Shown here one piece after another: positions 19,926 through 29,970 of a DNA stretch of 30,512 nucleotides. The position numbers and the translations under genes were made by a program. Source of the stretch: Isoetes engelmannii (Eukaryota; Streptophyta; Lycopodiopsida; Isoetales; Isoetaceae); the NCBI GenBank assembly GCA_011763485.2, contig JAANSK020305930.1, forward strand, positions 1 through 30,512, in the 5' to 3' direction. Under the pieces are notes generated by a model. That model made no database searches. It was given only the letters and a program-made list of their open reading frames with translations, and was not told the origin of the DNA. How positions within the stretch are numbered: position 1 is the first letter of the stretch; every line of letters begins with the position of its first letter.

Positions 19926-20600
19926 GCTTAAAATTGTCTTTTATAAGATCTTTGTTACTTTATATTACTGTGAGTAGTCTTGCGTGCATTCACATTTCTT
20001 TATTTACATTTTTTAATCAGAGTTTTGAGATTCTTTGTATCAAAGCAATCTTAATACATTCTTGCAATTCCGTTTCTATATAAAACAATCTTAATACTAT
20101 TCTTGCAATTCCATTACTTCTTTTTGAACAAACAACCAATCTTCTTCCTCTTATATTATTTTCTCTCTAACTTTCTCCATACTCTACTGGAACTAATCCA
20201 ACATCGAAATTGCCATGTAATGTATCTCAGCAAAAAAAAAAAAAAATTTGGAAATTGGAAAGATTCAAAATGCAAAGATTGGAGAGCATCAGCGGTGATA
20301 ATTATTAATCTAAATAGCCGAGAACAAACTACAGACAAGAAGCATTTAATGCGTGACTTCTGGCTGTGCGCAGGCAAGTGCTTTAGGTGCAGGGTGCTGT
20401 CGCATTTTTTTGATCACCAGTATAGAATTTACACTATATGTAACCAGGATCATACTTATGGTATTCTGAAACCAAGCTTCTTTTGAATTTTCTAGAGCTT
20501 CTATTGTTTTTGTTCAGTGCTCGCCGTACCCAATGTGTTAAAGCTATAAAACAAGGTATTGAACGTAATTTGCACTGTGTTTATTATGACGACTAGGGGG
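19926..20600. other. Gene-free stretch with a short duplication
   Basis: A caatcttaatac..attcttgcaattcc block occurs at about 20046 and 20087. An A15 run sits at 20230. No coding evidence. Confidence 0.4.
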
Positions 20601-20621
20601 TAATCCACCAATAAGACAACC

Positions 20622-20710
20622 CGGTGATGCACACAACCTTGGCGGCCCTCACGGCTCTGCTGCTCGTGCACCACCTCAACTGGCGGCGCTACCTCGAGAA
20701 GTGTGCTAAC
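20622..20710 (+). other. GC-rich coding-like island
   Basis: In an AT-rich setting this stretch is strongly GC-rich. From ATG at 20627 it reads MHTTLAALTALLLVHHLNWR then RYLEKC, with mostly G or C at third positions and a hydrophobic start like a signal anchor. The frame continues in ordinary AT-rich sequence to a stop near 20801. It may be the first exon of a GC-rich gene or a transferred fragment. No homologue recognised. Confidence 0.25.
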
Positions 20711-20801
20711 ATGCCAGAAGTGTCAGAACATAACAAAATACGAAACCCATGTTCACGAGAACACGGTGGTGTTGCACAATGGGTTGCCCTCCTACACAAT
20801 T

Positions 20802-21884
20802 AGATTTCTCCTGCACAGTCCATAGAACAAAATTCAGAAAGTTCGACCGTTCCAAAACAAGATTGTAACAATGTATGCCCTCCTTTGGTCTTCTTCACAA
20901 TCCATCCTACAATTTGGATCAACTGGAAAATCCACATCACAAATTCGCCGATGCAACTGAAGGCAACGCTGGATCCTTCTCTAGTTTTTATATGACTTCC
21001 GCTGTCTGAAATCATTGGCTCAATATCTACTTCCCAAATCAAGAAGTTCCTTCACCAAAATCTCTTTACAAAAAATCGCTTCTGCCTTATATGACAACTT
21101 CAATTCAATCCGGCTTCTGAACCTGCAATCCGGCCAATCCACACCTATACCTGGTTTGGACATCTCCTTTTAGATCAGATTCCTGCCTGGTTCAATCCAA
21201 CCAGCTCAATCGTTCTGTCCAACTCATACTCCCCAAGATAATTTCATGCAAACTAACACTCTGCAGGATATTCGCATGAGTTCGAGATTTAAAAACAAAT
21301 TGCAGAAACGACATCTTTTTATTTTGTTACTATCTCTAGCCATCCAATCAATATATTCTGTACAGATTCCATCCTCTCGACAAATCTACACCACCTATTT
21401 CAGATATTAAGATTTACCTCATCCATGACTCCTCTCCCATTCTCATGCATCATACACGTTTAGACTTCCTTGAATTTGCATCAATTGCAGCAAAATCTTG
21501 TGCCAACTATCTAGCTTCTCTTCAAAAATTTCTATTAAGTATAAATTCTAAATTTGACCCTGAACTTTCTTTCTTCTGGGACGACATGTACATCTTAATC
21601 GGCAATTTGGGCAACCTTTCAAAAATCATTTTTTCCAATGACAAATATCCAAGATTTCTTCCCCTCAATATCCAAACAGCCAAAACTTGGAAACAAGGAA
21701 ATCCCAATCGTGCCCACCTAACAGCTGCATAGCTCCAAGGCACATCTCAATCGCCCAATCGACATTTTTAATAAAATAGGTTGGGATATGGCAACTCCTC
21801 ACCCGACATTATTACTATTTAAAGAATGTATATCATTAATCAAGAATGAAAGCATGGGCTCACAACCAAGAGGACCACAATGAA
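20802..21884. other. Unassigned stretch with one 95-codon ORF
   Basis: An open frame at 21445-21732 (plus) reads through segments such as SFFWDDMYILIGNLGNLSK without a recognisable motif. It could be a remnant exon, but splice sites and homology are lacking. Confidence 0.3.
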
Positions 21885-21958
21885 GAGGACCTCTGGGACA
21901 AGGAGACTTTGTTACACGAAAGAGGACCTCTGGGACAAGGAGACTTTGTTACACGAAA
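21885..21958. repeat. 37-bp perfect tandem duplication
   Basis: Copies at 21885-21921 and 21922-21958 are identical by eye, starting gaggacctctgggacaagg. Perfect identity in otherwise decayed surroundings points to a recent slippage event. Confidence 0.95.
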
Positions 21959-22636
21959 GGCCGTGCACAAAATGAAGGCAAAGGAGAACATGTACACACA
22001 AAGGCAAAAGAAAAGAGACAGAAAATTCGCTCGGAAGCCATTGTCAATTACATAATTTTATGTTTCCACTCGTGCATAGCCGCCTTCAAATTATGTACTG
22101 CGCCAAAAGATAAAACATTTTATCACATGTTTCTTTTCATCTCATTTTTACTTGAAAACGTGGCATATCTTTCCAAATGCCAAAGACAATACTGCAATAT
22201 AAAGTATTCAGCTTGCAATAACAATTGTTTCCTGGAGTTACTTTCTCTTGACTTGAGATAACAATAGTTTTCTGGTGTTCTTACTTTCTTTTATATCGCA
22301 GCATAGAAAATGTTTTGCATATGTACCAAGATGAGTAATAAATAAGAGCAGACAATCAATTGCATAATCTGATGAAGATGGCATATTTACATAGTACTAT
22401 GGACAGATGAAACAGTCCGTGTTGTGATCGGCTATTTATCAATTTCTACCTACTTACCTTGTGCAGACAAGTGTACAAGCAAAATCCTGCTTGACTCCTC
22501 TGATCCTTCTCCTCATCCATGCATTATACCCTGCCCATTCCAACCCGTGTGCTAGCAATCTGCTAGTACTGGTATCTCTATTTCTGTAAGTGTCCCTCTG
22601 TTAATCCTGATCTTGCTGATATTACAAGTGTTAAAA
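21959..22636. other. Downstream flank and likely 3' UTR of the GRAS gene
   Basis: No coding signal. The part nearest 22636 should be the GRAS 3' UTR on the minus strand. A clear AATAAA on the minus strand was not found in the first 250 bases, so the poly(A) site is not placed. Confidence 0.4.
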
Positions 22637-24646
22637 TTAACAATGCCATGCAGAGACAGTAATTACTGGTCTTTCTATCCATCCTAAGGACAGGAAACCA
22701 TGTCCCTCCATCAGCTTGAAACTTCCAGAGTAGAGCCCTAACAGCAATCTAGCTTGGCTCATAGCATAATGACTCAAAGCAGCACTCCAGAAGCCAGCAC
22801 CTTCTATAATGGATCTCCAATTCTCATTATTCTCCAGTCTCTCTCTTGTAATTTTCAACACCTGATTACTGCTGTTACAATTCACAATCTCCCTCATCTC
22901 TTTAGCAAACAATATCCTTTCAATATCTATCCTTCTAGAGTCATCCCTCGGCAGAGCAGACTCCAAAGACTCAAAAATGGCAGAATAGAAAGAAAATGCG
23001 TTTACAAAGTCTGAAGCAAAATGGGCTCTCTCAATGCTAGCCTCATACTCGGCAACAGTGACAATCTTAGCACCAGTCTCCTGGACAGTCTTGAGAACCC
23101 TCCTCAATGCCTCCATGGAGTCATCCAACAAATGATGAAGCTGCAACATGAAATTCACTGCAACTGCCTCATCCTCTTCGATTTCAAGCATGGAGGGCTC
23201 CACCTCCTCCAAACTCTTATTGAGCGGGCGAAATTCGAAGTCCAGTTTAAGCAAACTGGCAAATTCAGACAATCTCCTACTAGTGGCAAGAAGTGATTCA
23301 GTAGGGTCAGGACCAAGCTTGGGACTGGGAATCCCAGTAATCCTTATTCTAGGCGGCACCACTCCTTCAGGCTGAGTGGCAAAAGCTTGGAGCAAGGCAG
23401 CCCACTGAACCCCTTGCATAATACCACAGTCCACGATATGCACCTTTGACGCTCCTCCAACTGCCTCAAGAATAGCCTGATTGGCAGTTAAATGTGCAAA
23501 CTTAATATATGGACAGGCATCATTCCAGTTCCTGTAAGAAACCACCATGTCCTGCAAACTCTCATCTCTAGCAGATCCCTTATCTTCCAACTTTTCTGCA
23601 AGCCCATCTGCAAAATGAGCCACTATTCTCTGTGTTGGATCCCCAAGGTGAGATGACCGTTCTCTGAGAATGTTCAGAGTAGTCCTTGCAGACTCAAGAT
23701 CCAAGTTTTCCACAGCCTGATAACAATCCAAGAAGAGCTGTACAGTTTGAACACCTCTTTCCCCTTTTTCTCTCTGCAGCCTTTGGAGATCAGTTGCAGA
23801 GAGACCCCAAAATTTGCGCCTGGAATCCTCTGTCTGTTGCTGAGAAGATTCCATGGAAGTCTGTTGCTCCTGGCCTCCTTGCTGATGCTCCTGTTGGTCT
23901 AAAATAGATGGAAATTGATCAAAAGGAATGGAGGAAAGGATTTCGTTAGAAGGGTCTGGCGTCCAAGGGGGAACCCCATCAGAAAAAGAAGAGCTTCCAC
24001 AAAGACCAAACTCCTCTCTCCATGAAACATCAGGAGTACAGGGGTAAGGGGGAAGCTCGGAAGAACAGCTCTGAGTAGACTCACATGGATTTAAGCTCTC
24101 AAAATGCTCGTGCTGATGGTGGTGGTGCGGCGGATGCTGATGAAGCTCTTTGATTAGCGAATCCATCCATTCACAAGGGCCGCCTTCCTCAATCAGATCA
24201 TTTGTCTCTGGCAATAGAGGCTCTGGCGTTGGAGGACTCACTAAACCAGACAATCCAAACGCTTCACTGCTATCATACTCATAAGGATTTGTTGTTGTAG
24301 ATCCAATTTGGCATGAAAACTGCCTCAATGGGCCGTTCTGATCCAGAGCACCTGGATGCTCCATAATATGCAAATCGAAGAAAGAAGTAGGTTCAGAGGA
24401 AAAGTCGTGAAATGGGTCCATTTCTTTGCCATAGAAGCTTCCATTCAGCTGCTGAAGCTGAAGCTGAGGTTGTTGAAGCTGGAATTGGAGGTGCTGTTGC
24501 TGTTGGTGTTGATTCTGCTGCTGCTGTTGATTCTTTTGTTGATGTTGAAGCAATTGTTGGGCGATGGCCATGAGGGACGCTTCAGAACGAGGAGGCGGGT
24601 TGTGGTAAAAAACCACGTTGGAATGATCTGCACAGGGATGAGCCAT
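22637..24646 (-). CDS. GRAS-domain transcription regulator, SCL4/7 type
   Basis: Intact, intronless, 669 residues. GRAS proteins are plant nuclear transcription regulators that usually act through DNA-binding partners. Residues 25-70 are glutamine-rich; 173-181 is His-rich; a conserved-looking EWMDSLIKEL lies at 159-168. The GRAS domain spans about 300-668: first leucine-rich region with VQLFLDCYQAVENLDLESAR (302-321), the VHIID motif as VHIVDCGIMQGVQWAALLQA (402-421), second leucine-rich region (about 443-475), the PFYRE region with VNFMLQLHHLLDD (497-509) and EYEAS (533-537), and the SAW region ending VSAW (664-667). NDACPYIKFAHLTANQAILE (375-394) and TGIPSPKLG fit SCL4/SCL7 closely. No DELLA motif is present. 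The start ATG has G at -3 and +4, a strong context. Confidence 0.96.
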   Translation of the reverse strand: MAHPCADHSNVVFYHNPPPRSEASLMAIAQQLLQHQQKNQQQQQNQHQQQQHLQFQLQQPQLQLQQLNGSFYGKEMDPFHDFSSEPTSFFDLHIMEHPGALDQNGPLRQFSCQIGSTTTNPYEYDSSEAFGLSGLVSPPTPEPLLPETNDLIEEGGPCEWMDSLIKELHQHPPHHHHQHEHFESLNPCESTQSCSSELPPYPCTPDVSWREEFGLCGSSSFSDGVPPWTPDPSNEILSSIPFDQFPSILDQQEHQQGGQEQQTSMESSQQQTEDSRRKFWGLSATDLQRLQREKGERGVQTVQLFLDCYQAVENLDLESARTTLNILRERSSHLGDPTQRIVAHFADGLAEKLEDKGSARDESLQDMVVSYRNWNDACPYIKFAHLTANQAILEAVGGASKVHIVDCGIMQGVQWAALLQAFATQPEGVVPPRIRITGIPSPKLGPDPTESLLATSRRLSEFASLLKLDFEFRPLNKSLEEVEPSMLEIEEDEAVAVNFMLQLHHLLDDSMEALRRVLKTVQETGAKIVTVAEYEASIERAHFASDFVNAFSFYSAIFESLESALPRDDSRRIDIERILFAKEMREIVNCNSSNQVLKITRERLENNENWRSIIEGAGFWSAALSHYAMSQARLLLGLYSGSFKLMEGHGFLSLGWIERPVITVSAWHC
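24442..24560 (-). repeat. Glutamine-codon repeat tract in the GRAS gene
   Basis: CAG/CAA-rich, imperfect trinucleotide repeat encoding the poly-Gln/His segment at residues 30-67. Mixed codons suggest an older, stabilised tract. Glutamine-rich regions are common activation segments in plant regulators; that role here is inferred. Confidence 0.85.
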
Positions 24647-24651
24647 TGCAT
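24445..24651 (-). other. Upstream AUG overlapping the GRAS start
   Basis: An ATG at 24651-24649 lies five bases before the GRAS ATG (24646-24644) in another frame. It opens a 68-codon frame that ends inside the GRAS coding region, at 24445. Its context is weak (C at -3, C at +4), while the GRAS start is strong, so scanning ribosomes could leak past it. Confidence 0.6.
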
Positions 24652-25330
24652 TGGCAAAACAACCAGGATCTCAGATCGTCGGATTCTATTCTGGATTAAG
24701 ATTTCAACCAAGCGCCCAGTGCCTGATTTGCATACCCTGTATATCAGATCCTAACAAAACTCACAGAGACAGAGACCAAAAGGAGCGACAAATATAACGG
24801 GCAGAAAGAGGCGAGAGAGAAGGGCTATATTTCAGCTCTGAGAAAAGGAGTAAATGCTAGGAGTTTGAAGAAATGGGCCGTCCTGGTATTAGTAGCAGAT
24901 CAGCAGGTAAAGAAAAGGGCCCGTCTTCGATCATGAACAGCTCCTTGGGAGATTAGAAAAAAAGATGAGGGCAGCAAGGGAGGGACTAAGCCCCACCACA
25001 AGACCAGATGGTGGCAAAACGAGAAATATCGAAGCAATACCCTGTCTTGCTATGCTAGTTGCACGGAGCAGAGGAGGCTGTTTGTTCTTAGTACCACGAC
25101 AGTGGCCTAAGGTTTTGGCTTCGTTTTTCTGAGCTCAAAACAGGGCCAAGAAAGGGACCGACAGGGTTAGTTGGGTCCTACTTCGCCATAGCCACCTTGA
25201 TTGCTCTTTATAATCCCTGTCTTTTGATCTGTGGGACCTCGCCGGACCATAGGGGCGGCAGAAAAGCAAGGAGTGGCAAAAAAGGAGGGCCTCAAGTGGC
25301 TGGTGGTACCCGTATTACGAGCTCTGAGTC
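24652..25330 (-). promoter_or_regulatory. Leader and putative promoter of the GRAS gene
   Basis: The leader is purine-rich next to the start (gagagagaagg, aaaaggag on the plus strand near 24780-24850). On the minus strand, ttataaag at about 25205-25212 is the best TATA candidate, which would place transcription start near 25175 and give a leader of about 530 bases. A leader intron cannot be ruled out. Confidence 0.35.
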
Positions 25331-26485
25331 ATAGCTTGATCTTCAGCTTGGACCTCTCTTCTTAAACAGTCGTTTTTATGTGGCTTTGTTTTTCTTGCAA
25401 ATTGAATAAAGCAAAGACAAAAACAAAGACCAAAACAAAAACAAAGCCGTTGCGGGCTTGTTTTTGTCGTGGCTAGCTATGGCAGATTAGGGTTAGGATG
25501 ATGCGCGAGAAAGCAAACTTGATTACGTTACTCATGGATAAGAAAAATCCGGCTACTTGATTCACAGATTAAGACGGAATTCATGAGCGCTAAACTTAAA
25601 AAGCGTAGGCTAACCTCTGCCATAGCTTCGACTTTTGTTGAATATTGCTGCTTATCTATCCATATCCGTCGGTCAGGTGAGGTCAGAGCGTATACAATGA
25701 CAGAAAGCACTAACCCTAAGCGCTACAACTCCGTCGTCGTCATCCTCCATAGCTCTTTCCGACCTTTTTCCTCCGGTAAAAAAAAAGGACCTCGGGCATT
25801 GTATTTTTTTCTTCCTGTGATTTTATTTTGGTCTAGGGTTTCGGAATACATTGGCGCGCAACAGCGACCTGGATAGCTACTACGTCCAGCTCCAATGTGA
25901 ACGTGTCTTTTTTTTTTGGTTCATATTCTGTCATCCCAGAGTATGTCCTCTTTCACTATTTCCATTGTTCTTTCCCATGCTCTATTACCATCTCTATTAT
26001 AATACAAAACAATAATTTCTTATCCCTCCACCAAAAATTACACATTACCACCCCTATTTTACCGTGTCATTTCCCCGTTATTATGCTACAATTCTTCGTG
26101 GCTGAATCATGACCATTGGAGATTTTACCGAATGGAATCACCAACCTGTGCGATCGCGCCACATCACATTAAGGTTAAATTTAATTTCACCTTAGCTCTT
26201 TGCTGGATAAATTTTATTTCACCCTTGCTTATGTATTTCCCTTCTTGCTTATGTAATTCTCGCACGTCGTAGTGGCCGACCATTGGGCCCTCGAATCGGC
26301 CATTGGACGGTTTGATATTTGCTTCCAGTCGCACACATGGGTTGCTTCCGTATCCTCTGCTCATGCATGCACTTAAAAAGAAAATTAAGATCTCCCTGCT
26401 TCTTTTTGCTTCTCACTTGCACATGCATAGCAAAAGGGAGAGGATTGACTTAAGATAAAAATAATAATAGGAAAAGAGCAGCATC
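25331..26485. other. Gene-free stretch
   Basis: No supported gene. An imperfect caaagacaaaaacaaag tract lies at 25414-25447. At 25850 ttggcgcgcaacagcgacct resembles the junction downstream of an LTR in some Ty3/gypsy elements, but no LTR or coding region goes with it. Confidence 0.4.
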
Positions 26486-26610
26486 GGTTTACCACATGGT
26501 TGATCTTATTCTAGCAATTCTTAACTTCATTAACATACTTTACTTCATGGTTTACCACATGGTTGATCTTATTCTAGCAATTCTTATCTTCATTAACATA
26601 CTTTACTTCA
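26486..26610. repeat. 63-bp tandem duplication
   Basis: Copies at 26486-26548 and 26549-26610 start ggtttaccacatggttgatc and differ at one internal base (aacttc versus atcttc). Non-coding. Confidence 0.95.
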
Positions 26611-28692
26611 GTCTGCCACTAAAATAGCATATGCTTAAAGAAAATTTCTCCGTACCTTGCCAAAACGAGCATTTTAATACTAGACACGTGTTCAGCAACT
26701 GGGTAATCTGTTGATCAACACCTCTCGTACTCAGGACGCAGTACATAGGTGGCATGGCACAATCCCCAGGACAATTTGCAAAGCAAGCATGCCAGACCAA
26801 TTACAAATTCCTACTCCGATTTTTTCTCTACACTACAATGGTACAAGTTCTCACATATAAGTGACAATGCTATTTAGCCTTGTGGGGAACATCATGTGAA
26901 CATATTTATGCAAAACCTTGGCTTGATACATTTGGGCAGTACATAACATGTGATATAGACCCACGTGTCCTATGATGATATGCCTTTATAACAACAAAGG
27001 AACTCCAGTAAGTGGACTACCATCAAAGTCATGATGTAATATCTCACTTTTCATGCTTAGGAAGAGGAAAAGGTAAAGGGATCAGCTTTATATTTGTCAA
27101 AGACAACAATTAGCATGTTGATAATTCGAGCAACTTTTACGGTTGTGTTATGTTTGTCAAACCCAGCAGAATAATATCTAACTACTTTTATAGTTGTAGT
27201 GATAATTTTGTTAACTAGGACTGTTGTATTACCTGAACTATATTACATAAGAGAGGTGCAATCACTATTAATGCAATAACTAGAAAAATGTTTAGTCAAA
27301 AGAAGATCTTTGGGATTTTGATCCCTTTTAACTTCAACAACCGTTCTAGGATTTTTTAGATTGTAGGTATTGATTCGTTGGCTAGAAAATGAAGATAATG
27401 GTTGCATCCATCAAAGCCTATGCTGTTTATTTTTTGGTGACGGGCAGGGAAGTGGGGATGGAGGTTACCACACGTGTGTTACTGGGTCCAAGTATCAGTC
27501 TAGTGATGGTGCCCCCCATATCAGCCAAAGTCACATTTTATATAGTATTCAAGCTTTGTATATGATGTTTTTTACATGATCTTATATATCCCCCAATCTT
27601 CCCGTTCGGGAACTTTTCCCAATTTATTTTCCTCATTTCTTGGACTAAGGCGGCCTAGTTTCCATCTCTTGAACATCAGTTAACAAGTTAACAGACTCTC
27701 AAAGTACTTTGCTCCCTTCATGTGAGTTGTTAGCGTAGCTTGTCTTGTTCTTGTGTATTTTTTGCCGCCTCTTGTTGATTCTGTGACCATGCTTAAATGA
27801 ATGCTTAATGTGGATTCCACCACCACCACCATCTTTCTTACACAACTCCTCTAATATGTCATGTCATGCATGCAAAACATAGAGTTCTAACACAGTGAAA
27901 ATTTCACAAACAACCTCAATTTAACTAGATAAAATAACCAAGTTTTTACAACTGAAATTCAACTAGCAAATTGTATTTATATTATATTACGCAAAAACAA
28001 AATTTTAGTGGTTAGCGATACCTTATACCATTGCCTTGTAGCAACGGTATGACCAAAACATTGTTGCACGGTTGACCCAACAACCCAAGCCCTAACTCAA
28101 CGAATTAGGCTGCCATGAATCATCCAAATCCTTAGCTCCTATAATCGTATGCACTATCTTTATCATCGCAGTCTTATGGAAGCTTCAACCTGGTTAGTTT
28201 TCCCCAAGATTCAATTAATTGTTGTTCAGTTGCCATGTTTCTGATTTTAAAATGACAATTTTGCTGCGAACTTTCATAACAGTTCACATGGAATGTTGAT
28301 GATGCGGCACTCCAGGTGGTGACATGTCATGCCAAGTAAGCAAAGGTCTAATGAACATGTTAGAGCTTCAAACTCATGTGCTAAACCTCAAGATCTACCT
28401 AGAAAGTTCCTCTTGCAATTATGAAGCATGTATGCTAGTTTTATCCTCTAAAATCAAGCTATAAGGCATGATGTGGGGGTTTTATTTAAAAAAGATGCAC
28501 TGCCTTGGACAAATAAATAGTGACTACAAATGATTTACTCAAAATTCATGAATCATCTCAAAGATTTAACGAAGATTCCGCTGGGCTCCTAAAGATTCTC
28601 TTTAAATTCCCTAAGATTCTTGGTAATGAAATGTTATTCCTTAATACTACTTTAACTTCAATAGTTCTAAAGATCAATTTATAATCTAAAAC
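26611..28692. other. Gene-free, AT-rich stretch
   Basis: I see no coding regions, RNA genes or clear repeats in these 2 kb. Short open frames such as 27370-27579 have no motif. A (cca)5-type run sits near 27817. Confidence 0.45.
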
Positions 28693-28886
28693 TGTGTGAC
28701 AAATTTTTTTTCTTTTTTGGAAGGGCGTGAGCCTTTATTATTCAAAGGAAGTTACAAACAAAGTATAACGGGGGCGAAAAACTGAGTGGAGGAAATGCCC
28801 ACTACTGCAGATCTACCCCATACAGATACACCATCTAAACAGTGTGAAGAGCAAGCAAAAACTCATAAGTAAGTGTGAATCTGAAG

Positions 28887-29265
28887 CTAGTGCTCCCAAA
28901 TACGGCTTTTTACTTCATTAGCAATTGTTGTGCACATGAATGCTTTGGCAATCCGTTGTTTGGCATCCATAAGAACCTGTGCATCAGAACAAGTAGGATC
29001 TTTGAATATAAAAAGATTCCTTCTTTTCCAAATAGACCAGATGATCCATGCAGAAGGCAATTGAAATGTCCGTTTTGCCAAATTTTCCAAGCCACTTGGA
29101 TAGACTGCTAGTAACACTTGCTGACTATTCAAATTGCAGCGAAAGAGGCCTTGAAGGTACAACCAAGCATGCCTGACATGTAGACAGAGAAAGGAGTAAT
29201 ACTCAATTGTCTCGTCTCTTTATCCACATAAAGGACAAAGTGCAAATACCTCTGGACGAAATTTG
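28887..29265 (-). pseudogene. LINE ORF2 C-terminal zinc-binding domain
   Basis: Best-preserved coding part of the LINE above: CPLCG ... ETIEY...LCLHVRHAW, then 91 open codons to EVKSRIWEH. One stop interrupts the domain just after CPLCG. It stabilises RNA-protein contacts in active LINEs; here it is dead. Confidence 0.8.
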
Positions 29266-29318
29266 TGCACCTAATATGAACGCGTATACGGCGATGAATG
29301 ATTTGCCACCATAAAACA

Positions 29319-29970
29319 ATTCAATGTTGGGCCAACATTCCAACCTTGCCAACCGAGGTTGGCCAAGATTGGAGAGATTGGTCTGATAATGCCAACTGAA
29401 GTTGGCAGTTGTCTAATTCTCAAAGTATAAAAGAAATGGAAATACAAGAAATTCATATGCACAAATTTCAAAGCATACAAGACAATCATGAATTCAATCA
29501 TACAAAGATATAATACATACAAATAGGGCTTCCCTATTCGCCTGATTCATACAAGTTATGAAAGCTTGATTGTAATAAGCTCAAAATTCAGAACTCAATT
29601 GAGATAAAGAATTCAGATGGTTTGTAAAAAGAATCTATGCTCGAATCTGTGTTCAGGTATCTGACCCTTGTTCTGTGCATGATTGCAGTGCATAGATGGA
29701 AGAACGTACTTGAGAGTTGCCTCTGAAAGATCTGTGATGGCATGGCCGCTGAAAGATCTGCGATGGCATGGAGCAACAGGCCTGTGCTGAGCGGGACGCT
29801 CCTCAAATTTCGAGCGCAAAAGGGGCAAAGCAAATCTCACGCACCATTTTTAGGGCAATTTTTTTCCTTTGCTATTCTGGCAATATGCCAACCACAGTTG
29901 ATTTTAACTTTTTCCAACCGCAGTTGGAAAAGGTTGGAAAAAGGACCAATCGCAGTTGGCCCCAACAATG
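29319..29970. mobile_element. 652-bp nested insertion (solo LTR or MITE-like)
   Basis: The insert interrupts LINE coding sequence. The flanks share aaaca (29314-29318 and 29971-29975); joining them through this repeat restores the LINE reading KVSVLWWQII exactly. The ends are inverted: caatgttgggccaac at 29322 faces a minus-strand cattgttggggccaac. Read from 29325 to 29967 it starts tgttgg and ends ccaaca, as Copia LTRs do, and a tataaaag lies near 29427. Near the ends there are many ccaac...gttgg motifs, more typical of subterminal repeats in DNA transposons. No coding capacity; class unresolved. Confidence 0.7.
29723..29771. repeat. Short direct repeat within the nested insertion
   Basis: The block ctgaaagatctgygatggca occurs at 29723 and 29749 with one difference, period 26. 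Confidence 0.8.

Noticed and set aside
21445-21732. A real gene from the 95-codon ORF
   Set aside because: No recognisable domain, no splice signals in phase and no conserved neighbour; left as unassigned.
24356-24754. 132-codon plus-strand ORF rich in Leu
   Set aside because: Antisense of the GRAS poly-glutamine tract; Leu richness is the complement of CAG/CAA codons.
25845-25880. Ty3/gypsy LTR junction (ttggcgcgcaac)
   Set aside because: The resemblance is short, and no LTR, primer-binding context or coding region accompanies it.
29127-29512. LINE coding sequence continuing straight through 29319-29970
   Set aside because: The LINE motifs stop at 29310 and resume at 29975, and the flanks join in frame when the interval is left out, so it is an insertion.
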